From Streptomyces griseiscabiei (GTDB taxonomy: Bacteria; Actinomycetota; Actinomycetes; Streptomycetales; Streptomycetaceae), in the NCBI RefSeq assembly GCF_020010925.1, contig NZ_JAGJBZ010000002.1:1364001-1428000 (forward strand): a stretch of DNA of 64,000 nucleotides, written 5' to 3'. The notes beneath the pieces are model-generated. The model was not told the DNA's origin. It did no database searches and saw only the letters and a list, made by a program, of their open reading frames with translations. The position numbers and the translations under genes are program-made. Within the stretch, counting starts at the first letter, position 1; each line of letters starts with the position of its first letter. Positions 26,990 through 36,461 of the stretch are shown piece after piece.

Positions 26990-27021
26990 GGCCCGCCGAC
27001 GGAACGTTCCGTCGACGGGCC
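26990..27021. terminator. 32-base near-perfect inverted repeat
   Basis: Arms of 16 bases pair at 15 positions around the centre GAACGTTC with no loop. It lies between the response-regulator gene and the RNase D start. It could terminate the regulator transcript or act as an operator, since the centre GGAACGTTCC also occurs at 38951. Confidence 0.5.
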
Positions 27022-27169
27022 TTCCAGGGGCGTAAACCAGTCACGTGTCACACGTGTCAGTGAATGTTCCCGGCGAACCGGGAGGGGCCGGACATCGGCG
27101 AACGTTCCCGGCCCCTCGCCGTCCCGGAGGGCCTGTGCGGAGGCCCCGGGGTCCTCGGAGGCCTTGGTG

Positions 27170-27829
27170 TCAGTGGATGATCCCGGTGCGCAGGGCCACC
27201 GCCACCATGCCGGCGCGGTCGCCGGTGCCGAGCTTGCGTGCGATTCGGGCCAAGTGGCTCTTGACCGTGAGCGCGGACAGGCCCATGGAGACGCCGATCG
27301 CCTTGTTGGACTGCCCCTCCGCGACCAGGCGCAGTACCTCGACCTCGCGGCCCGACAGCTCCCGGTAGCCGCCCGGGTGGCTCGGGGCGCCCGGGGGACG
27401 GCGGTGCATACGGGCGGCGGAGCCGATGGGGGCGGCACCCGGGCGGGTGGGCAGTCCGATGTTGGTGCGGGTGCCGGTGACGACGTATCCCTTCACACCG
27501 CCCGCGAGGGCGTTGCGTACGGCGCCGATGTCGTCGGCGGCGGAGAGGGCGAGGCCGTTGGGCCACCCCGCCGCGCGGGTCTCGGAGAGGAGGGTGAGGC
27601 CGGAACCGTCCGGCAGGTGAACGTCTGCGACGCAGATGTCACGCGGGTTGCCGACGCGGGGACGGGCCTCGGCGATGGACGAGGCCTCGATGACATCGCG
27701 GACCCCGAGGGCCCACAAGTGCCTGGTGACGGTGGACCGGACCCGGGGATCGGCCACCACCACCATCGCGGTCGGCTTGTTCGGACGGTAGGCGACCAGG
27801 CTTGCGGGCTGCTCGAGGAGAACGGACAC
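27170..27829 (-). CDS. Orphan LuxR-type response regulator with atypical receiver
   Basis: A 219-residue regulator. The receiver-like domain (about 20-125) keeps the phosphoacceptor-like Asp69 (CVADVHLPDG) but has a single acidic residue where two are expected (VVADP), Ser96 for the usual Thr, and no Lys in GYVVTG, so normal phosphorylation is doubtful. The LuxR/FixJ helix-turn-helix is at about 153-210 (LSGREVEVLRLVAEGQSNKAIG..., LTVKSHLARIARKLG). The GTG start has AGGAGG five bases upstream. No histidine kinase gene is adjacent. A palindrome and a 12-base tandem repeat lie upstream. Confidence 0.88.
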   Translation of the reverse strand: MSVLLEQPASLVAYRPNKPTAMVVVADPRVRSTVTRHLWALGVRDVIEASSIAEARPRVGNPRDICVADVHLPDGSGLTLLSETRAAGWPNGLALSAADDIGAVRNALAGGVKGYVVTGTRTNIGLPTRPGAAPIGSAARMHRRPPGAPSHPGGYRELSGREVEVLRLVAEGQSNKAIGVSMGLSALTVKSHLARIARKLGTGDRAGMVAVALRTGIIH

Positions 27830-27992
27830 CAGGCCTCCTGGGGGGCGGGACGAGGGCGGGTTCGCCGGGCTCGTGGGGTCGAAGCCGGGACGAACCGTGC
27901 TTTCAAGGTCACAGAGGTCTTCGGCACCAAACCTCTGCTCCTTTAGAGAATGATCACGATTTAGTGAGTAACAATCCGTGCAATTCGGACAC

Positions 27993-28012
27993 GTCTTCGA
28001 TCATTCGAAGAC
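27993..28012. promoter_or_regulatory. Perfect 20-base inverted repeat upstream of regulator
   Basis: GTCTTCGA and TCGAAGAC flank a TCAT centre, about 165 bases upstream of the response-regulator start, within an AT-rich stretch. It is a possible binding site for the regulator itself or another protein. Confidence 0.45.
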
Positions 28013-28080
28013 CGAACGGTGTCGCTTCACGTCGATACGAGGCCGAAAGTGGCCGTATCGACAAAGTGATGGTTTCGGCC

Positions 28081-28140
28081 GGTGTGATGGTCGGTGCGGC
28101 GATCGGTGTGGCGATCGATGTGGCGGTCGGTGTGGTCGCG
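28081..28140. repeat. Five degenerate 12-base tandem repeats
   Basis: Units starting at 28081, 28093, 28105, 28117 and 28129 follow the pattern GGTGTGGCGATC with one to five changes each. They lie between a terminator and the regulator promoter. Confidence 0.7.
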
Positions 28141-28152
28141 CGCACACGGAAA

Positions 28153-28180
28153 AGGACCGTGCTCCACGGAGCACGGTCCT
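28153..28180 (-). terminator. Intrinsic terminator of the DUF3000 gene
   Basis: A perfect 13-base stem (AGGACCGTGCTCC with GGAGCACGGTCCT) with a two-base centre begins 13 bases after the stop. On the minus strand it is followed by TTTTCC. Confidence 0.8.
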
Positions 28181-28193
28181 GAGGGTCGAGAGG

Positions 28194-28865
28194 TCAGCGG
28201 GACTGCGGTCCCCGGCGCTGCGGCAGGGTCACCACCGCCGCGTCCCCCGGGTCGACGGCCGGGGGCAGGCCCGCGATCTGGGCGAGGAGATCGCACCACG
28301 AGGCGAGATGGGCCGCGGTGTCGGGGACGCCGCCCAGGACCTCGCGCGGTGTCCACGAGGCCCGGATCTCGATCTGTGAGGCCGCCGGACGCGTCGCCAG
28401 CCCCCCGAAGTAGTGCGAGCCGGCCCGGGTCACCGTCCCGCTCGGCTCGCCGTAGGAAAGCCCCCGGGACTGCAGCGCGCCCGTCAGCCACGACCAGCAC
28501 ACCTCCGGCAGCAGCGGATCGGCCGCCATCTCGGGCTCCAGCTCCGCCCGCACCAGCGTCACCAGCCGGAAGGTGCCCTGCCAGGCGTCGTGCCCGGCCG
28601 GGTCGTGCAGCAGGACCAGACGGCCGTCGGCCAGATCCTCGTCGCCCTCGACGACGGCGGCCTCCAGGGCGTACGCGTAGGGGGCGAGGCGCTGGGGCGG
28701 CTTGGTGGACTCGATCTCGATCTCCGGCCGCAGCCGTGTGGACCGCAGCGCCTCGACGGCCGAGCGGAACGGCAACGGTGCCGCGTCCCTCCCATCGCGC
28801 TCCCCCTCTTTCGCGTCGTCCATCCCGCCAGCGCCGTCCGACAGTCGTCCCTGAGCCGCAGCCAT
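28194..28865 (-). CDS. DUF3000 family protein
   Basis: A 223-residue conserved actinobacterial protein with no known function. The recognisable core runs from [27 protein letters not shown] through [45 protein letters not shown] to HYFGGL and EIRASWTP. There is no signal peptide or membrane helix. It sits divergently from hemE, as is common in this order, which suggests a conserved neighbourhood but not a function. The ATG at 28865 has no clear ribosome site, so the message may be leaderless or start at the ATG at 28823. Confidence 0.8.
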   Translation of the reverse strand: MAAAQGRLSDGAGGMDDAKEGERDGRDAAPLPFRSAVEALRSTRLRPEIEIESTKPPQRLAPYAYALEAAVVEGDEDLADGRLVLLHDPAGHDAWQGTFRLVTLVRAELEPEMAADPLLPEVCWSWLTGALQSRGLSYGEPSGTVTRAGSHYFGGLATRPAASQIEIRASWTPREVLGGVPDTAAHLASWCDLLAQIAGLPPAVDPGDAAVVTLPQRRGPQSR

Positions 28866-29051
28866 GCCGGAACATTAAAGGGAACCGGGCCCCCGCGCAG
28901 GGCAAGACACCCGTGCGCTGGGTCACGGTCGCATCGCGCTCAGCGAACGGAGGCCGCGCCGAAGGCCGGGCGCACCGGCCGGAGAAGCGGGCGCCCCGGT
29001 CGTCCACGGCCCCGGCCCTCGGCGTCGGGCGGGCGTGCGAGACTTTGCCTC

Positions 29052-30131
29052 GTGAGTGCCAACGCCGGCCCCTCGGGCCACCAGCCGACCGCCCCCCGCG
29101 ACACCGTCGAGAACTCGGCCTTCCTGAAGGCGTGCAGGCGTGAGCCCGTGCCCCACACGCCGGTGTGGTTCATGCGGCAGGCCGGGCGCTCGCTCCCCGA
29201 GTACCTGAAGGTGCGCCAGGGCATCGGGATGCTGGAGTCGTGCATGCGGCCCGAGCTGGTCACGGAGATCACCCTCCAGCCGGTCCGCCGGCACCACGTG
29301 GACGCGGCGATCTACTTCAGCGACATCGTCGTCCCGCTCAAGGCCATCGGTATCGACCTCGACATCAAGCCCGGTGTCGGCCCCGTCGTCGAGAAGCCGA
29401 TCCGCAGCCGCGCCGACCTCGCCCAGCTCCGCGATCTGACCCCCGAGGACGTCTCGTACGTCACCGAGGCGATCAGGCTGCTCACCGCCGAGCTGGGGGA
29501 GACCCCCCTCATCGGCTTCGCCGGCGCCCCCTTCACCCTCGCCAGCTACCTCGTCGAGGGCGGCCCGTCCCGGACGTACGAGAACGCCAAGGCGATGATG
29601 TACGGCGACCCCGAGCTCTGGGCCGACCTGCTGGACCGGCTCGCCGTGATCACCTCCGCGTTCCTCAAGGTGCAGATCGAGGCCGGGGCCTCCGCCGTCC
29701 AGCTCTTCGACTCCTGGGCCGGCGCCCTCGCCCCGGCGGACTACCGCCGTTCGGTGCTGCCCGCCTCCGCGAAGGTCTTCGACGCCGTCGCCGGGTACGG
29801 CGTCCCGCGCATCCACTTCGGTGTCGGCACCGGTGAGCTGCTCGGCCTCATGGGCGAGGCCGGCGCGGACGTCGTCGGCGTCGACTGGCGCGTCCCGCTC
29901 GACGAGGCCGCCCGCCGCGTCGGCCCCGGCAAGGCGCTCCAGGGGAACCTCGATCCGACGGTCCTGTTCGCCGGCACCGAGGCCGTCGAGACCAAGACCC
30001 GCGAGGTCCTCGACTCGGCCGCCGGACTGGAGGGCCACATCTTCAACCTCGGCCACGGCGTCATGCCCAGCACCGACCCGGACTCCCTGACCCGCCTCGT
30101 GGAGTACGTCCACACGCGGACGGCGAAGTAG
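29052..30131 (+). CDS. hemE: Uroporphyrinogen decarboxylase
   Basis: A 359-residue cytosolic enzyme that removes four carboxyl groups from uroporphyrinogen III to give coproporphyrinogen III. The signature [16 protein letters not shown] with the substrate-binding Arg residues is at about 35-50, and [39 protein letters not shown] and [14 protein letters not shown] follow as in the family. The GTG at 29052 gives the standard length; longer upstream frames run into the DUF3000 promoter. It is the upstream member of a heme set completed by hemG and chdC about 4 kb away. Confidence 0.97.
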   Translation: MSANAGPSGHQPTAPRDTVENSAFLKACRREPVPHTPVWFMRQAGRSLPEYLKVRQGIGMLESCMRPELVTEITLQPVRRHHVDAAIYFSDIVVPLKAIGIDLDIKPGVGPVVEKPIRSRADLAQLRDLTPEDVSYVTEAIRLLTAELGETPLIGFAGAPFTLASYLVEGGPSRTYENAKAMMYGDPELWADLLDRLAVITSAFLKVQIEAGASAVQLFDSWAGALAPADYRRSVLPASAKVFDAVAGYGVPRIHFGVGTGELLGLMGEAGADVVGVDWRVPLDEAARRVGPGKALQGNLDPTVLFAGTEAVETKTREVLDSAAGLEGHIFNLGHGVMPSTDPDSLTRLVEYVHTRTAK

Positions 30132-30140
30132 TACCCCGGC

Positions 30141-30950
30141 TCACCAGCCCGGCCGCGCCCGTCTGCCGAACAGCAGGCCGCGCGGCTCGGGCGGGGGCGG
30201 GGTGCCGGGGCGCAGGGGCCACGCGAGGATCATCCCGGCCACGAAACCGACGAGATGCGCCGCGTACGCCACCGTGCCGACCTCGGAGACGCCCTCGCCG
30301 GACGAGTAGACGGCCTGGAGCACGAACCAGGAGCCCAGCACCAGCCAGGCGGGCAGTCTCAGCGGCAGGAAGACCAGGAACGGCACGAGGACCCAGACCC
30401 TGGCCCTCGGATAGAGCACGAGATACGCGCCGAGGACCCCGGCGATCGCCCCGGACGCGCCGATCAGCGGGTCGGCGGAGTCGGCGTTGAGGAAGGCGTA
30501 CCCGTACGACGCCGCGTAGCCGCAGGCCACGTAGAAGAGCGCGAAGCGGATGTGGCCCAGCCGGTCCTCGATGTTGTTGCCGAAGATCAGCAGGAACAGC
30601 ATGTTGCCCAGCAGGTGCAGCCAGCCGCCGTGCAGGAACAGCGCGGTGAGGACGGACAGCGCGGGCGACTTGTCGTAGCCCGGCGGGCCCAGCGCGCAGC
30701 CGCCGGAGGGGGCGAGCCCGCCGGTGGGCACCAGCTGCGGCAGCTGATGCCGGATCAACTCCTGCGGCACCACCGCGTACCGCTCCAGGAACGCCTGGGT
30801 GTGGCACAGCCGGGCCAGTTCGCTGTCGCCCGGTACGGAACCGGCGAGGCCCGGCATGAAGACGAAGACGAAGACGCTCGCGGCGATGAGCGCGTAGGTC
30901 ACATAGGGCGTGCGGCTCACGGGGTTCACGTCATGGACGGGGATGACCAC
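30141..30950 (-). CDS. Rhomboid-family intramembrane serine protease
   Basis: A 269-residue membrane protein with six or seven helices. The catalytic Ser is in IGASGAIAGVLGAYLVL and the His in YAAHLVGFVAGM; HGGWLHLLGNMLFLLIFGNNIEDRLG is the family signature in the second helix. The long L1 loop (about 50-105) contains three cysteine- or proline-rich turns. The GTG at 30950 places the first helix (YVTYALIAASVFVFVFMPG) correctly; an in-frame start at 31130 would add 60 low-complexity residues. It converges with hemE with a nine-base gap. The substrate is unknown. Confidence 0.9.
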   Translation of the reverse strand: MVIPVHDVNPVSRTPYVTYALIAASVFVFVFMPGLAGSVPGDSELARLCHTQAFLERYAVVPQELIRHQLPQLVPTGGLAPSGGCALGPPGYDKSPALSVLTALFLHGGWLHLLGNMLFLLIFGNNIEDRLGHIRFALFYVACGYAASYGYAFLNADSADPLIGASGAIAGVLGAYLVLYPRARVWVLVPFLVFLPLRLPAWLVLGSWFVLQAVYSSGEGVSEVGTVAYAAHLVGFVAGMILAWPLRPGTPPPPEPRGLLFGRRARPGW

Positions 30951-31095
30951 ACCGGACTTGTGCCCTGGATACGGGGCCGGAACCGGATGCGCCGGGGGTC
31001 CGTGCGGCCCGGGCGCGGGGCCGGTGAACGGGCGGGGCGGATGGTGCGTATGACTCCTCAACCGCGGATCTACGTATCTACGTGAGGAACAGGCG

Positions 31096-31446
31096 ATGAA
31101 CGACCGAGTTGCCCCGGCGATGCACGCCACCCCCGATGGTGAGGCCGAACTCTCGCTGGTGGTACGGCTGTCCTGGGAGGACGTGGCCGCGCTCGGCCAG
31201 GAGGCCGGGCGGCTGGCCGCGCGGATGCAGCGGCCGGTGACGCTGGACGAGGCGGTCAGTCATCGGTTGCGGTCGGCCCGGCCGGCGGCGGCGCACGCGA
31301 AGCCGGCTGGGGCGGCGCCGACGGCGCCGCCCGCGGTGACGTCTGCCGTGACGTCGGCGGCGTCCGTGTCCTCGTTGCCGTCGCGGCCCCCGGCGGATCA
31401 GGCTCGGCAAGCCATCGACCGGATCACCGGTACGTCGGCCATGTAG
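31096..31446 (+). CDS. Small conserved hypothetical protein
   Basis: A 116-residue protein with a folded-looking N-terminal half (AELSLVVRLSWEDVAALGQEAGRLAARMQRPVTLDEAV) and a disordered Ala/Pro/Ser-rich C-terminal half. No family is recognised. It starts 145 bases from, and divergent to, the rhomboid gene and is followed by a copy of the dispersed 3'-end element. No signal peptide or membrane helix is present. Confidence 0.6.
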   Translation: MNDRVAPAMHATPDGEAELSLVVRLSWEDVAALGQEAGRLAARMQRPVTLDEAVSHRLRSARPAAAHAKPAGAAPTAPPAVTSAVTSAASVSSLPSRPPADQARQAIDRITGTSAM

Positions 31447-31469
31447 CGGGGAGATCCAGAGACCGGGGG

Positions 31470-31541
31470 GGCGCCGTGGGGGTGCTGTGCGTTGCCGGGT
31501 GCGGGTGCGTCGTGGCTGGTCGCGCAGTTCCCCGCGCCCCT
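31470..31541. repeat. Dispersed 3'-end element, copy B
   Basis: The core GCGCAGTTCCCCGCGCCCCT is at 31522-31541. The preceding 50 bases (GCGCCGT, GGGTGCTGTGC, GGGTGCGGGTGCGTCGTGGCT) are nearly identical to copy C at 55724. It begins about 25 bases after the stop at 31446. Confidence 0.8.
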
Positions 31542-31581
31542 TAGAAGCCTGGGGTGCGGCCCTTGTCGCCAGGCGTCCCCA

Positions 31582-32985
31582 TCAGGACGTTCCCTTCCTC
31601 ACCGCCGTCGTCGCCTTTCTCGCCGCCACCAGGATCGGGTCCCAGACCGGGGAGAAGGGCGGGGCGTAGCCGAGGTCCAGGGCGGTCATCTGTTCCACCG
31701 TCATACGGGCGGTCAGGGCCACGGCCGCGATGTCGACGCGCTTGCCCGCGCCCTCCCGGCCGACGATCTGGACGCCGAGGAGGCGGCCGGTGCGGCGTTC
31801 GGCGAGCATCTTGACCGTCATCAGGGCGGCCCCGGGGTAGTAACCGGCGCGGCTGGTGGACTCGATGGTGACGGTGACGTAGTGCAGGCCCGCGCGGGCG
31901 GCGTCCTTCTCGCGCAGACCGGTGCGGGCGATCTCCAGGTCGCAGACCTTGCTGACGGCGGTGCCGACGACACCGGGGAAGGTCGCGTACCCGCCGCCGA
32001 CGTTGGCGCCGATGATCTGGCCGTGCTTGTTGGCGTGGGTGCCCAGTGGGATGTGGCGGTGGACGCCCGAGACCAGGTCGAGAACCTCGACGCAGTCGCC
32101 GCCGGCCCAGATGTTCTCGTGGCCCCGTACCCGCATCGAGAGGTCGGTCAGCAGCCCGCCGTGGTCGCCCAGCGGCAGGCCCGCCGCCTTCGCGAGCGAC
32201 GTCTCCGGGCGTACGCCGATGCCCAGGACCACCACGTCCGCCGGGTACTCGGCGTCCTCGGTGACCACCGCGCGGACCCGGCCGTCGGCGCCGGTGCGCA
32301 GGGCGGTCACCTCGGCGTCGTCGACCATGGTGATGCCGAGGCCCTCCATGGCCCGGTGCACCAGGCGGCCCATGTCCGGGTCCAGCGTGGACATGGGCTC
32401 CTGACCGCGGTTGACGACCGTGACCTCGTACCCCCGGTTGATGAGCGCCTCGGCCATCTCCACGCCGATGTAGCCCGCGCCGACGACCACCGCGCGCCGC
32501 CCCTCGGTGGCCTTCAGGGTGTCCAACAGGGCCTGGCCGTCGTCCAGGGTCTGCACGCCGTGCGCCCCGGGGGCGTCCATGCCGGGCAGGTCGGGGCGGA
32601 TCGGGCGGGCGCCGGTCGCGAGGACGAGCTTGTCGTACGCCGTCCAGGACTCGGCGCCGGAGTCGAGGTCCCGCGCGCGGACGCGGGAGCCCTCGACGTC
32701 GATCTCCACGACCTCCGTCCGCATCCGCAGATCGATGTCGCGGGCCCGGTGCTCCTCGGGCGAGCGGGCGATGAGCCGGTCGCGCTCGGGGACGTCGCCG
32801 CCCACCCAGTACGGGATGCCGCACGCGGAGTAGGAGGTGAAGTGCCCCCGTTCGAACGCCACGATCTCCAGTTCGTCGGACCCTCGCATCCGGCGGGCCT
32901 GCGACGCGGCGGACATGCCCGCCGCGTCGCCCCCGACGACCACCAGGCGTTCCCTCGAACGTTCTTCAGCGCGGCTCATGTTCAT
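31582..32985 (-). CDS. CoA-disulfide-reductase-like FAD oxidoreductase
   Basis: A 467-residue pyridine-nucleotide disulfide oxidoreductase. The FAD site is VVVGGDAAGMSAASQARR, the NAD(P) site AVVVGAGYIGVEMAEAL, and GHENIWAGGDCVE binds the flavin near the C-terminal half. A single redox Cys occurs in TSYSACGIPYWVGG, the arrangement of CoA-disulfide reductase and NADH oxidase rather than glutathione reductase. The terminal dimerisation domain ends in LDLGYAPPFSPVWDPILVA. The substrate (CoA disulfide, oxygen or polysulfide) cannot be decided. It is followed 38 bases upstream on the same strand by the DUF4349 gene. Confidence 0.85.
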   Translation of the reverse strand: MNMSRAEERSRERLVVVGGDAAGMSAASQARRMRGSDELEIVAFERGHFTSYSACGIPYWVGGDVPERDRLIARSPEEHRARDIDLRMRTEVVEIDVEGSRVRARDLDSGAESWTAYDKLVLATGARPIRPDLPGMDAPGAHGVQTLDDGQALLDTLKATEGRRAVVVGAGYIGVEMAEALINRGYEVTVVNRGQEPMSTLDPDMGRLVHRAMEGLGITMVDDAEVTALRTGADGRVRAVVTEDAEYPADVVVLGIGVRPETSLAKAAGLPLGDHGGLLTDLSMRVRGHENIWAGGDCVEVLDLVSGVHRHIPLGTHANKHGQIIGANVGGGYATFPGVVGTAVSKVCDLEIARTGLREKDAARAGLHYVTVTIESTSRAGYYPGAALMTVKMLAERRTGRLLGVQIVGREGAGKRVDIAAVALTARMTVEQMTALDLGYAPPFSPVWDPILVAARKATTAVRKGTS

Positions 32986-33023
32986 GGGAACACGCTACGG
33001 CGGTCCCGCATTTCAGGATCGCG

Positions 33024-33989
33024 TCACTCCCGCTCCTCCTGCTCCTCCCGCTCCTCCTCCTGGCCCGGAGCGGCCCCGACCGCGGCGGGGCGGGGGGCGC
33101 GGGTCCGGGTGACGCGGAACCACACGAGCAGGGCGAGGGCCGTGAGGAGGGCGAAGGGGAGGATCGCGGCGAGGGCCATGGCCAGCCAGCGGAACACGGC
33201 GACGAACGCGTTCCAGCCGCCCGCCAGCGCGTCCATGAAGCCGGGCTCCTCGTCCTTCTTGTCGGCCTTCTTCACCGCCGTCTCGGAGAGGGAGAGGGTG
33301 ATGGTGGCGAGGCTCGTACGGTCCTTCAGCGACTTCTGCTGGGCGAGCAGCGCCTCCAGGTCGGCCTGACGGGTGCTCAGCTCGCCCTCCAGGGTGACCA
33401 CGTCACCGAGCTTGGTCGCCCGGTTCATCAGCTCGCGGATACGGGCCACGCTCGCCTGCTGCGTCTTGATCCGGCTCTCCACGTCCACGACCTGGTCGGT
33501 GACGTCCTGGGCCTTCGTCTTGCGCTCGATCAGCTCCCCGGTGCCCTCCAGCGCGCTCAGGACCTCCTCGTACTCCTCGGCGGGCACGCGCAGGACGACC
33601 CGGGTGCGTTCGCGGTCCTTGCCGTCGCGGGTGGTGGACTCGTCCCCGACGTACCCGCCCGCGTTCTCCACGGCGGTGCGGGCCTCGCCCAGGGCCTTCG
33701 GCACGTCCTTGACGCGCACGGTCAGGGTGGCGGTGCGGATGATGTGACTGGACGCGATGCTCGGCGGCACGTCGGCCGCCTTGCCGTCGCTCGTGTCCTC
33801 GGCGGCCGCCCCCTCCTGCTGCCGGACCGCCCCGGCGTCGGCCTTGCTCTGCGCCTCCGCGCCGCTGCTCAGACTCGCCGCGTCGTCACCGCCGCCGCTG
33901 CACCCGGTGAGCGCCAGCGCGGCGGCGAGGAGGAGAGCGGCCAGGGTTCCTGCGGGACGCCGGGAGCGTCGTATGTGTGTTGCGGCCAT
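33024..33989 (-). CDS. DUF4349 lipoprotein
   Basis: A 321-residue protein with a lipobox (ALTGC, Cys30), a disordered linker to about 75, and the DUF4349 domain beginning at IIRTATLTVRVKDVPKALGEARTAVENAGGYV. A coiled-coil stretch (about 165-225) is followed by one transmembrane helix (about 265-295) and a Glu-rich cytoplasmic tail. The protein is thus anchored at both ends of its extracytoplasmic region. Function is unknown. Start ATG at 33989 gives a normal signal peptide. Confidence 0.85.
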   Translation of the reverse strand: MAATHIRRSRRPAGTLAALLLAAALALTGCSGGGDDAASLSSGAEAQSKADAGAVRQQEGAAAEDTSDGKAADVPPSIASSHIIRTATLTVRVKDVPKALGEARTAVENAGGYVGDESTTRDGKDRERTRVVLRVPAEEYEEVLSALEGTGELIERKTKAQDVTDQVVDVESRIKTQQASVARIRELMNRATKLGDVVTLEGELSTRQADLEALLAQQKSLKDRTSLATITLSLSETAVKKADKKDEEPGFMDALAGGWNAFVAVFRWLAMALAAILPFALLTALALLVWFRVTRTRAPRPAAVGAAPGQEEEREEQEERE

Positions 33990-34201
33990 GTGCGGCGTAC
34001 CCCCCGAGGGTCGTGGCAGGCCTGTGTGCCTGCCGTGCTGACGTTTCTTCGACGCCGGAGGGGACCGGAACGTTGGCGGGACCCGGTCCCGAAGCGGTCA
34101 CGGTCGGGACTCGGAGGGGCCACGTATCCGCGGGGGCCGGTGAACGGGCCGGTGAACGGGCCGACGGCGTGACTGTCAGTGACATCTGAGAGGGTGGAGC
34201 C

Positions 34202-35719
34202 ATGAGCGGATCACGTACGGGTGTCGGGCGCTACGCAGGGCGCGACAGCGGGCCCGACGCCGGGCATGTCGTCGTCATCGGGGCCGGGATCGCGGGGCTG
34301 GCCGCCGCGCACGGGCTGCTGGACCGGGGTGCGAGAGTGACCGTCCTGGAGGCCTCGGACCGGGTCGGCGGCAAACTGCTGCCCGGCGAGATCGCGGGCG
34401 CGCGCGTCGACCTCGGCGCCGAGTCGATGCTGGCGCGCCGCCCCGAGGCGGTCGCCCTCGCCCGTGAGGTGGGCCTCGCCGACCGGCTCCGGCCGCCCGC
34501 CACCGCCACCGCCTCCCTGTGGACCCGGGGCGCCCTGCGGCCCATGCCCAAGGGGCACGTCATGGGTGTCCCCGGCACCGCCTCCGCCCTCGCGGGGGTC
34601 CTGTCAGCCGAGGGCCTGGCCCGGATCGAGCGGGACGCCGACCTGCCGCGCACCGAGGTCGGCGACGACGTGGCGGTGGGGGAGTACGTGGCGGCCCGCC
34701 TCGGCCGCGAGGTCGTCGACCGCCTGGTGGAGCCGCTGCTCGGCGGTGTCTACGCCGGTGACGCGTACCGCATCTCGATGCGTTCGGCCGTCCCCCAGCT
34801 CTTCGAGGCCGCCCGGACCCACACCTCCCTCACCGAGGCCGTCCGGGGCATCCAGGAGCGCGCCGCCGCCTCCCGGCAGACCGGGCCGGTGTTCATGGGC
34901 ATCGAGGGCGGCATCGCGCAACTGCCGCTCGCGGTCGCCGAGTCGGTGCGGGGGCGCGGCGCCGAGATCCGCACCCGGACACCCGTCACGGAGCTGCGCC
35001 GCGAGGCCGGCGGCGGCTGGCGCGTCGTCACCGGAGGCACGGGGAGCGGGGCCGGCCCCGACGCCCGTGTCCTGCGCGCCGACGCCGTGATCGTCGCCGT
35101 CCCCGCCCCGGCCGCCGCCGGTCTGCTGCGCGCCGAGGCGCCCGAGGCCGCCGCCGAGCTGTCCGGCGTCGCGTACGCGTCGATGGCCCTGGTCACCCTC
35201 GCCTACCGCCGTGCCGGCCTCACGCTCCCCGAGGGCAGCGGCTTCCTGGTGCCGCCGGTCGACGGCCGCACCATCAAGGCGTCCACGTTCTCCTCCCGGA
35301 AGTGGGGCTGGATCGCCGACGAGAACCCCGATCTGCTCGTCCTGCGCACCTCCGTCGGCCGGTACGGCGAGACGGCGATCCTGGAGCGCGACGACCCCCA
35401 CCTCGTGGAGGTGTCGAGAACCGACCTGCGCGAGGCCACCGGCCTGACGGCCACCCCGCTGGAGACCCGCGTCACCCGCTGGGACGGGGGCCTGCCGCAG
35501 TACCCGGTCGGCCACCACGCGCGCGTGGCCCGCGTCCGCGAGCACGTCGGCAGGCTGCCCGGCCTCGCGGTCTGCGGGGCGGCGTACGACGGCGTCGGCA
35601 TCCCGGCCTGCGTCGCGAGCGCCACGGCCGCCGTCGACCAGATCCACGGCGACCTGCGCGCGGTGCGCGAGCTCACCGCCCACCCGGTGCAGAGCCTGCA
35701 CGGGGGAGCGGGAGAATAG
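34202..35719 (+). CDS. hemG: Coproporphyrinogen III / protoporphyrinogen oxidase
   Basis: A 505-residue FAD enzyme of the HemY/CgoX family. The dinucleotide site is [28 protein letters not shown], followed by VGGKL and the [17 protein letters not shown] region; [10 protein letters not shown] and [17 protein letters not shown] near the end are family landmarks. In organisms with ChdC this enzyme oxidises coproporphyrinogen III to coproporphyrin III (the name cgoX is then used), and the chdC gene starts five bases after its stop. ATG start with a GAGGGTGG ribosome site. Confidence 0.93.
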   Translation: MSGSRTGVGRYAGRDSGPDAGHVVVIGAGIAGLAAAHGLLDRGARVTVLEASDRVGGKLLPGEIAGARVDLGAESMLARRPEAVALAREVGLADRLRPPATATASLWTRGALRPMPKGHVMGVPGTASALAGVLSAEGLARIERDADLPRTEVGDDVAVGEYVAARLGREVVDRLVEPLLGGVYAGDAYRISMRSAVPQLFEAARTHTSLTEAVRGIQERAAASRQTGPVFMGIEGGIAQLPLAVAESVRGRGAEIRTRTPVTELRREAGGGWRVVTGGTGSGAGPDARVLRADAVIVAVPAPAAAGLLRAEAPEAAAELSGVAYASMALVTLAYRRAGLTLPEGSGFLVPPVDGRTIKASTFSSRKWGWIADENPDLLVLRTSVGRYGETAILERDDPHLVEVSRTDLREATGLTATPLETRVTRWDGGLPQYPVGHHARVARVREHVGRLPGLAVCGAAYDGVGIPACVASATAAVDQIHGDLRAVRELTAHPVQSLHGGAGE

Positions 35720-35724
35720 GCACC

Positions 35725-36456
35725 ATGAGCGACGACGCCCCCACCACCGAGTCAGGCCGTATCCCGAACAAGGGCAAGCTGGCCAAGGACCTCAACGAGG
35801 TCATCCGCTACACGCTGTGGTCCGTCTTCCGGCTGAAGGACGTGCTGCCGGAGGACCGCGCGGGCTACGCCGACGAGGTCCAGGAGCTGTTCGACCAGCT
35901 CGCCGCGAAGGACGTGACGATCCGCGGTACGTACGACGTGTCGGGCCTGCGTGCCGACGCCGACGTCATGATCTGGTGGCACGCCGAGACCGCCGACCAG
36001 CTCCAGGAGGCGTACAACCTCTTCCGCCGTACGAGGCTGGGCCGCGCCCTGACGCCGGTGTGGTCGAACATGGCGCTGCACCGGCCCGCCGAGTTCAACC
36101 GCTCGCACATCCCGGCGTTCCTGGCGGACGAGACCCCGCGCGACTACGTGAGCGTCTACCCCTTCGTGCGGTCGTACGACTGGTACCTCCTCCCGGACGA
36201 GGACCGCCGCCGGATGCTCGCCGACCACGGCAAGATGGCCCGCGGCTACCCGGACGTCCGCGCCAACACGGTCGCCTCGTTCTCGCTGGGCGACTACGAG
36301 TGGATGCTCGCCTTCGAGGCCGACGAGCTGTACCGCATCGTCGACCTCATGCGGCACCTCCGCGCCTCGGAGGCCCGGATGCACGTCCGCGAGGAGGTCC
36401 CGTTCTACACGGGCCGCCGCAAGTCGGTGGCCGAGCTGGTGGCGGGCCTGGCGTAG
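35725..36456 (+). CDS. chdC: Coproheme decarboxylase (HemQ)
   Basis: A 243-residue chlorite-dismutase-family protein that converts iron coproporphyrin III to heme b, the last step of the coproporphyrin-dependent pathway. It shows [38 protein letters not shown] (substrate Tyr region) and [15 protein letters not shown] (proximal His), as in actinobacterial members; the chlorite-degrading distal Arg context is absent. It starts five bases after hemG, so the two are co-transcribed. The stop is five bases from the end of a convergent gene. Confidence 0.93.
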   Translation: MSDDAPTTESGRIPNKGKLAKDLNEVIRYTLWSVFRLKDVLPEDRAGYADEVQELFDQLAAKDVTIRGTYDVSGLRADADVMIWWHAETADQLQEAYNLFRRTRLGRALTPVWSNMALHRPAEFNRSHIPAFLADETPRDYVSVYPFVRSYDWYLLPDEDRRRMLADHGKMARGYPDVRANTVASFSLGDYEWMLAFEADELYRIVDLMRHLRASEARMHVREEVPFYTGRRKSVAELVAGLA

Positions 36457-36461
36457 CGCGG

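Larger units (their letters stand above)
27830..28193. other. Upstream region of the orphan regulator
   Basis: This 364-base gap is AT-rich for the genome between 27930 and 28020. From the regulator outward it holds a perfect palindrome (27993-28012), a five-unit 12-base repeat (28081-28140) and the terminator of the DUF3000 gene. No credible gene is seen. Confidence 0.6.

Noticed and set aside
27802..28182. 126-codon plus-strand ORF over the 12-base repeats
   Set aside because: Its Val/Ala/Gly repeat translation simply reflects the tandem DNA repeat, and it spans a terminator.
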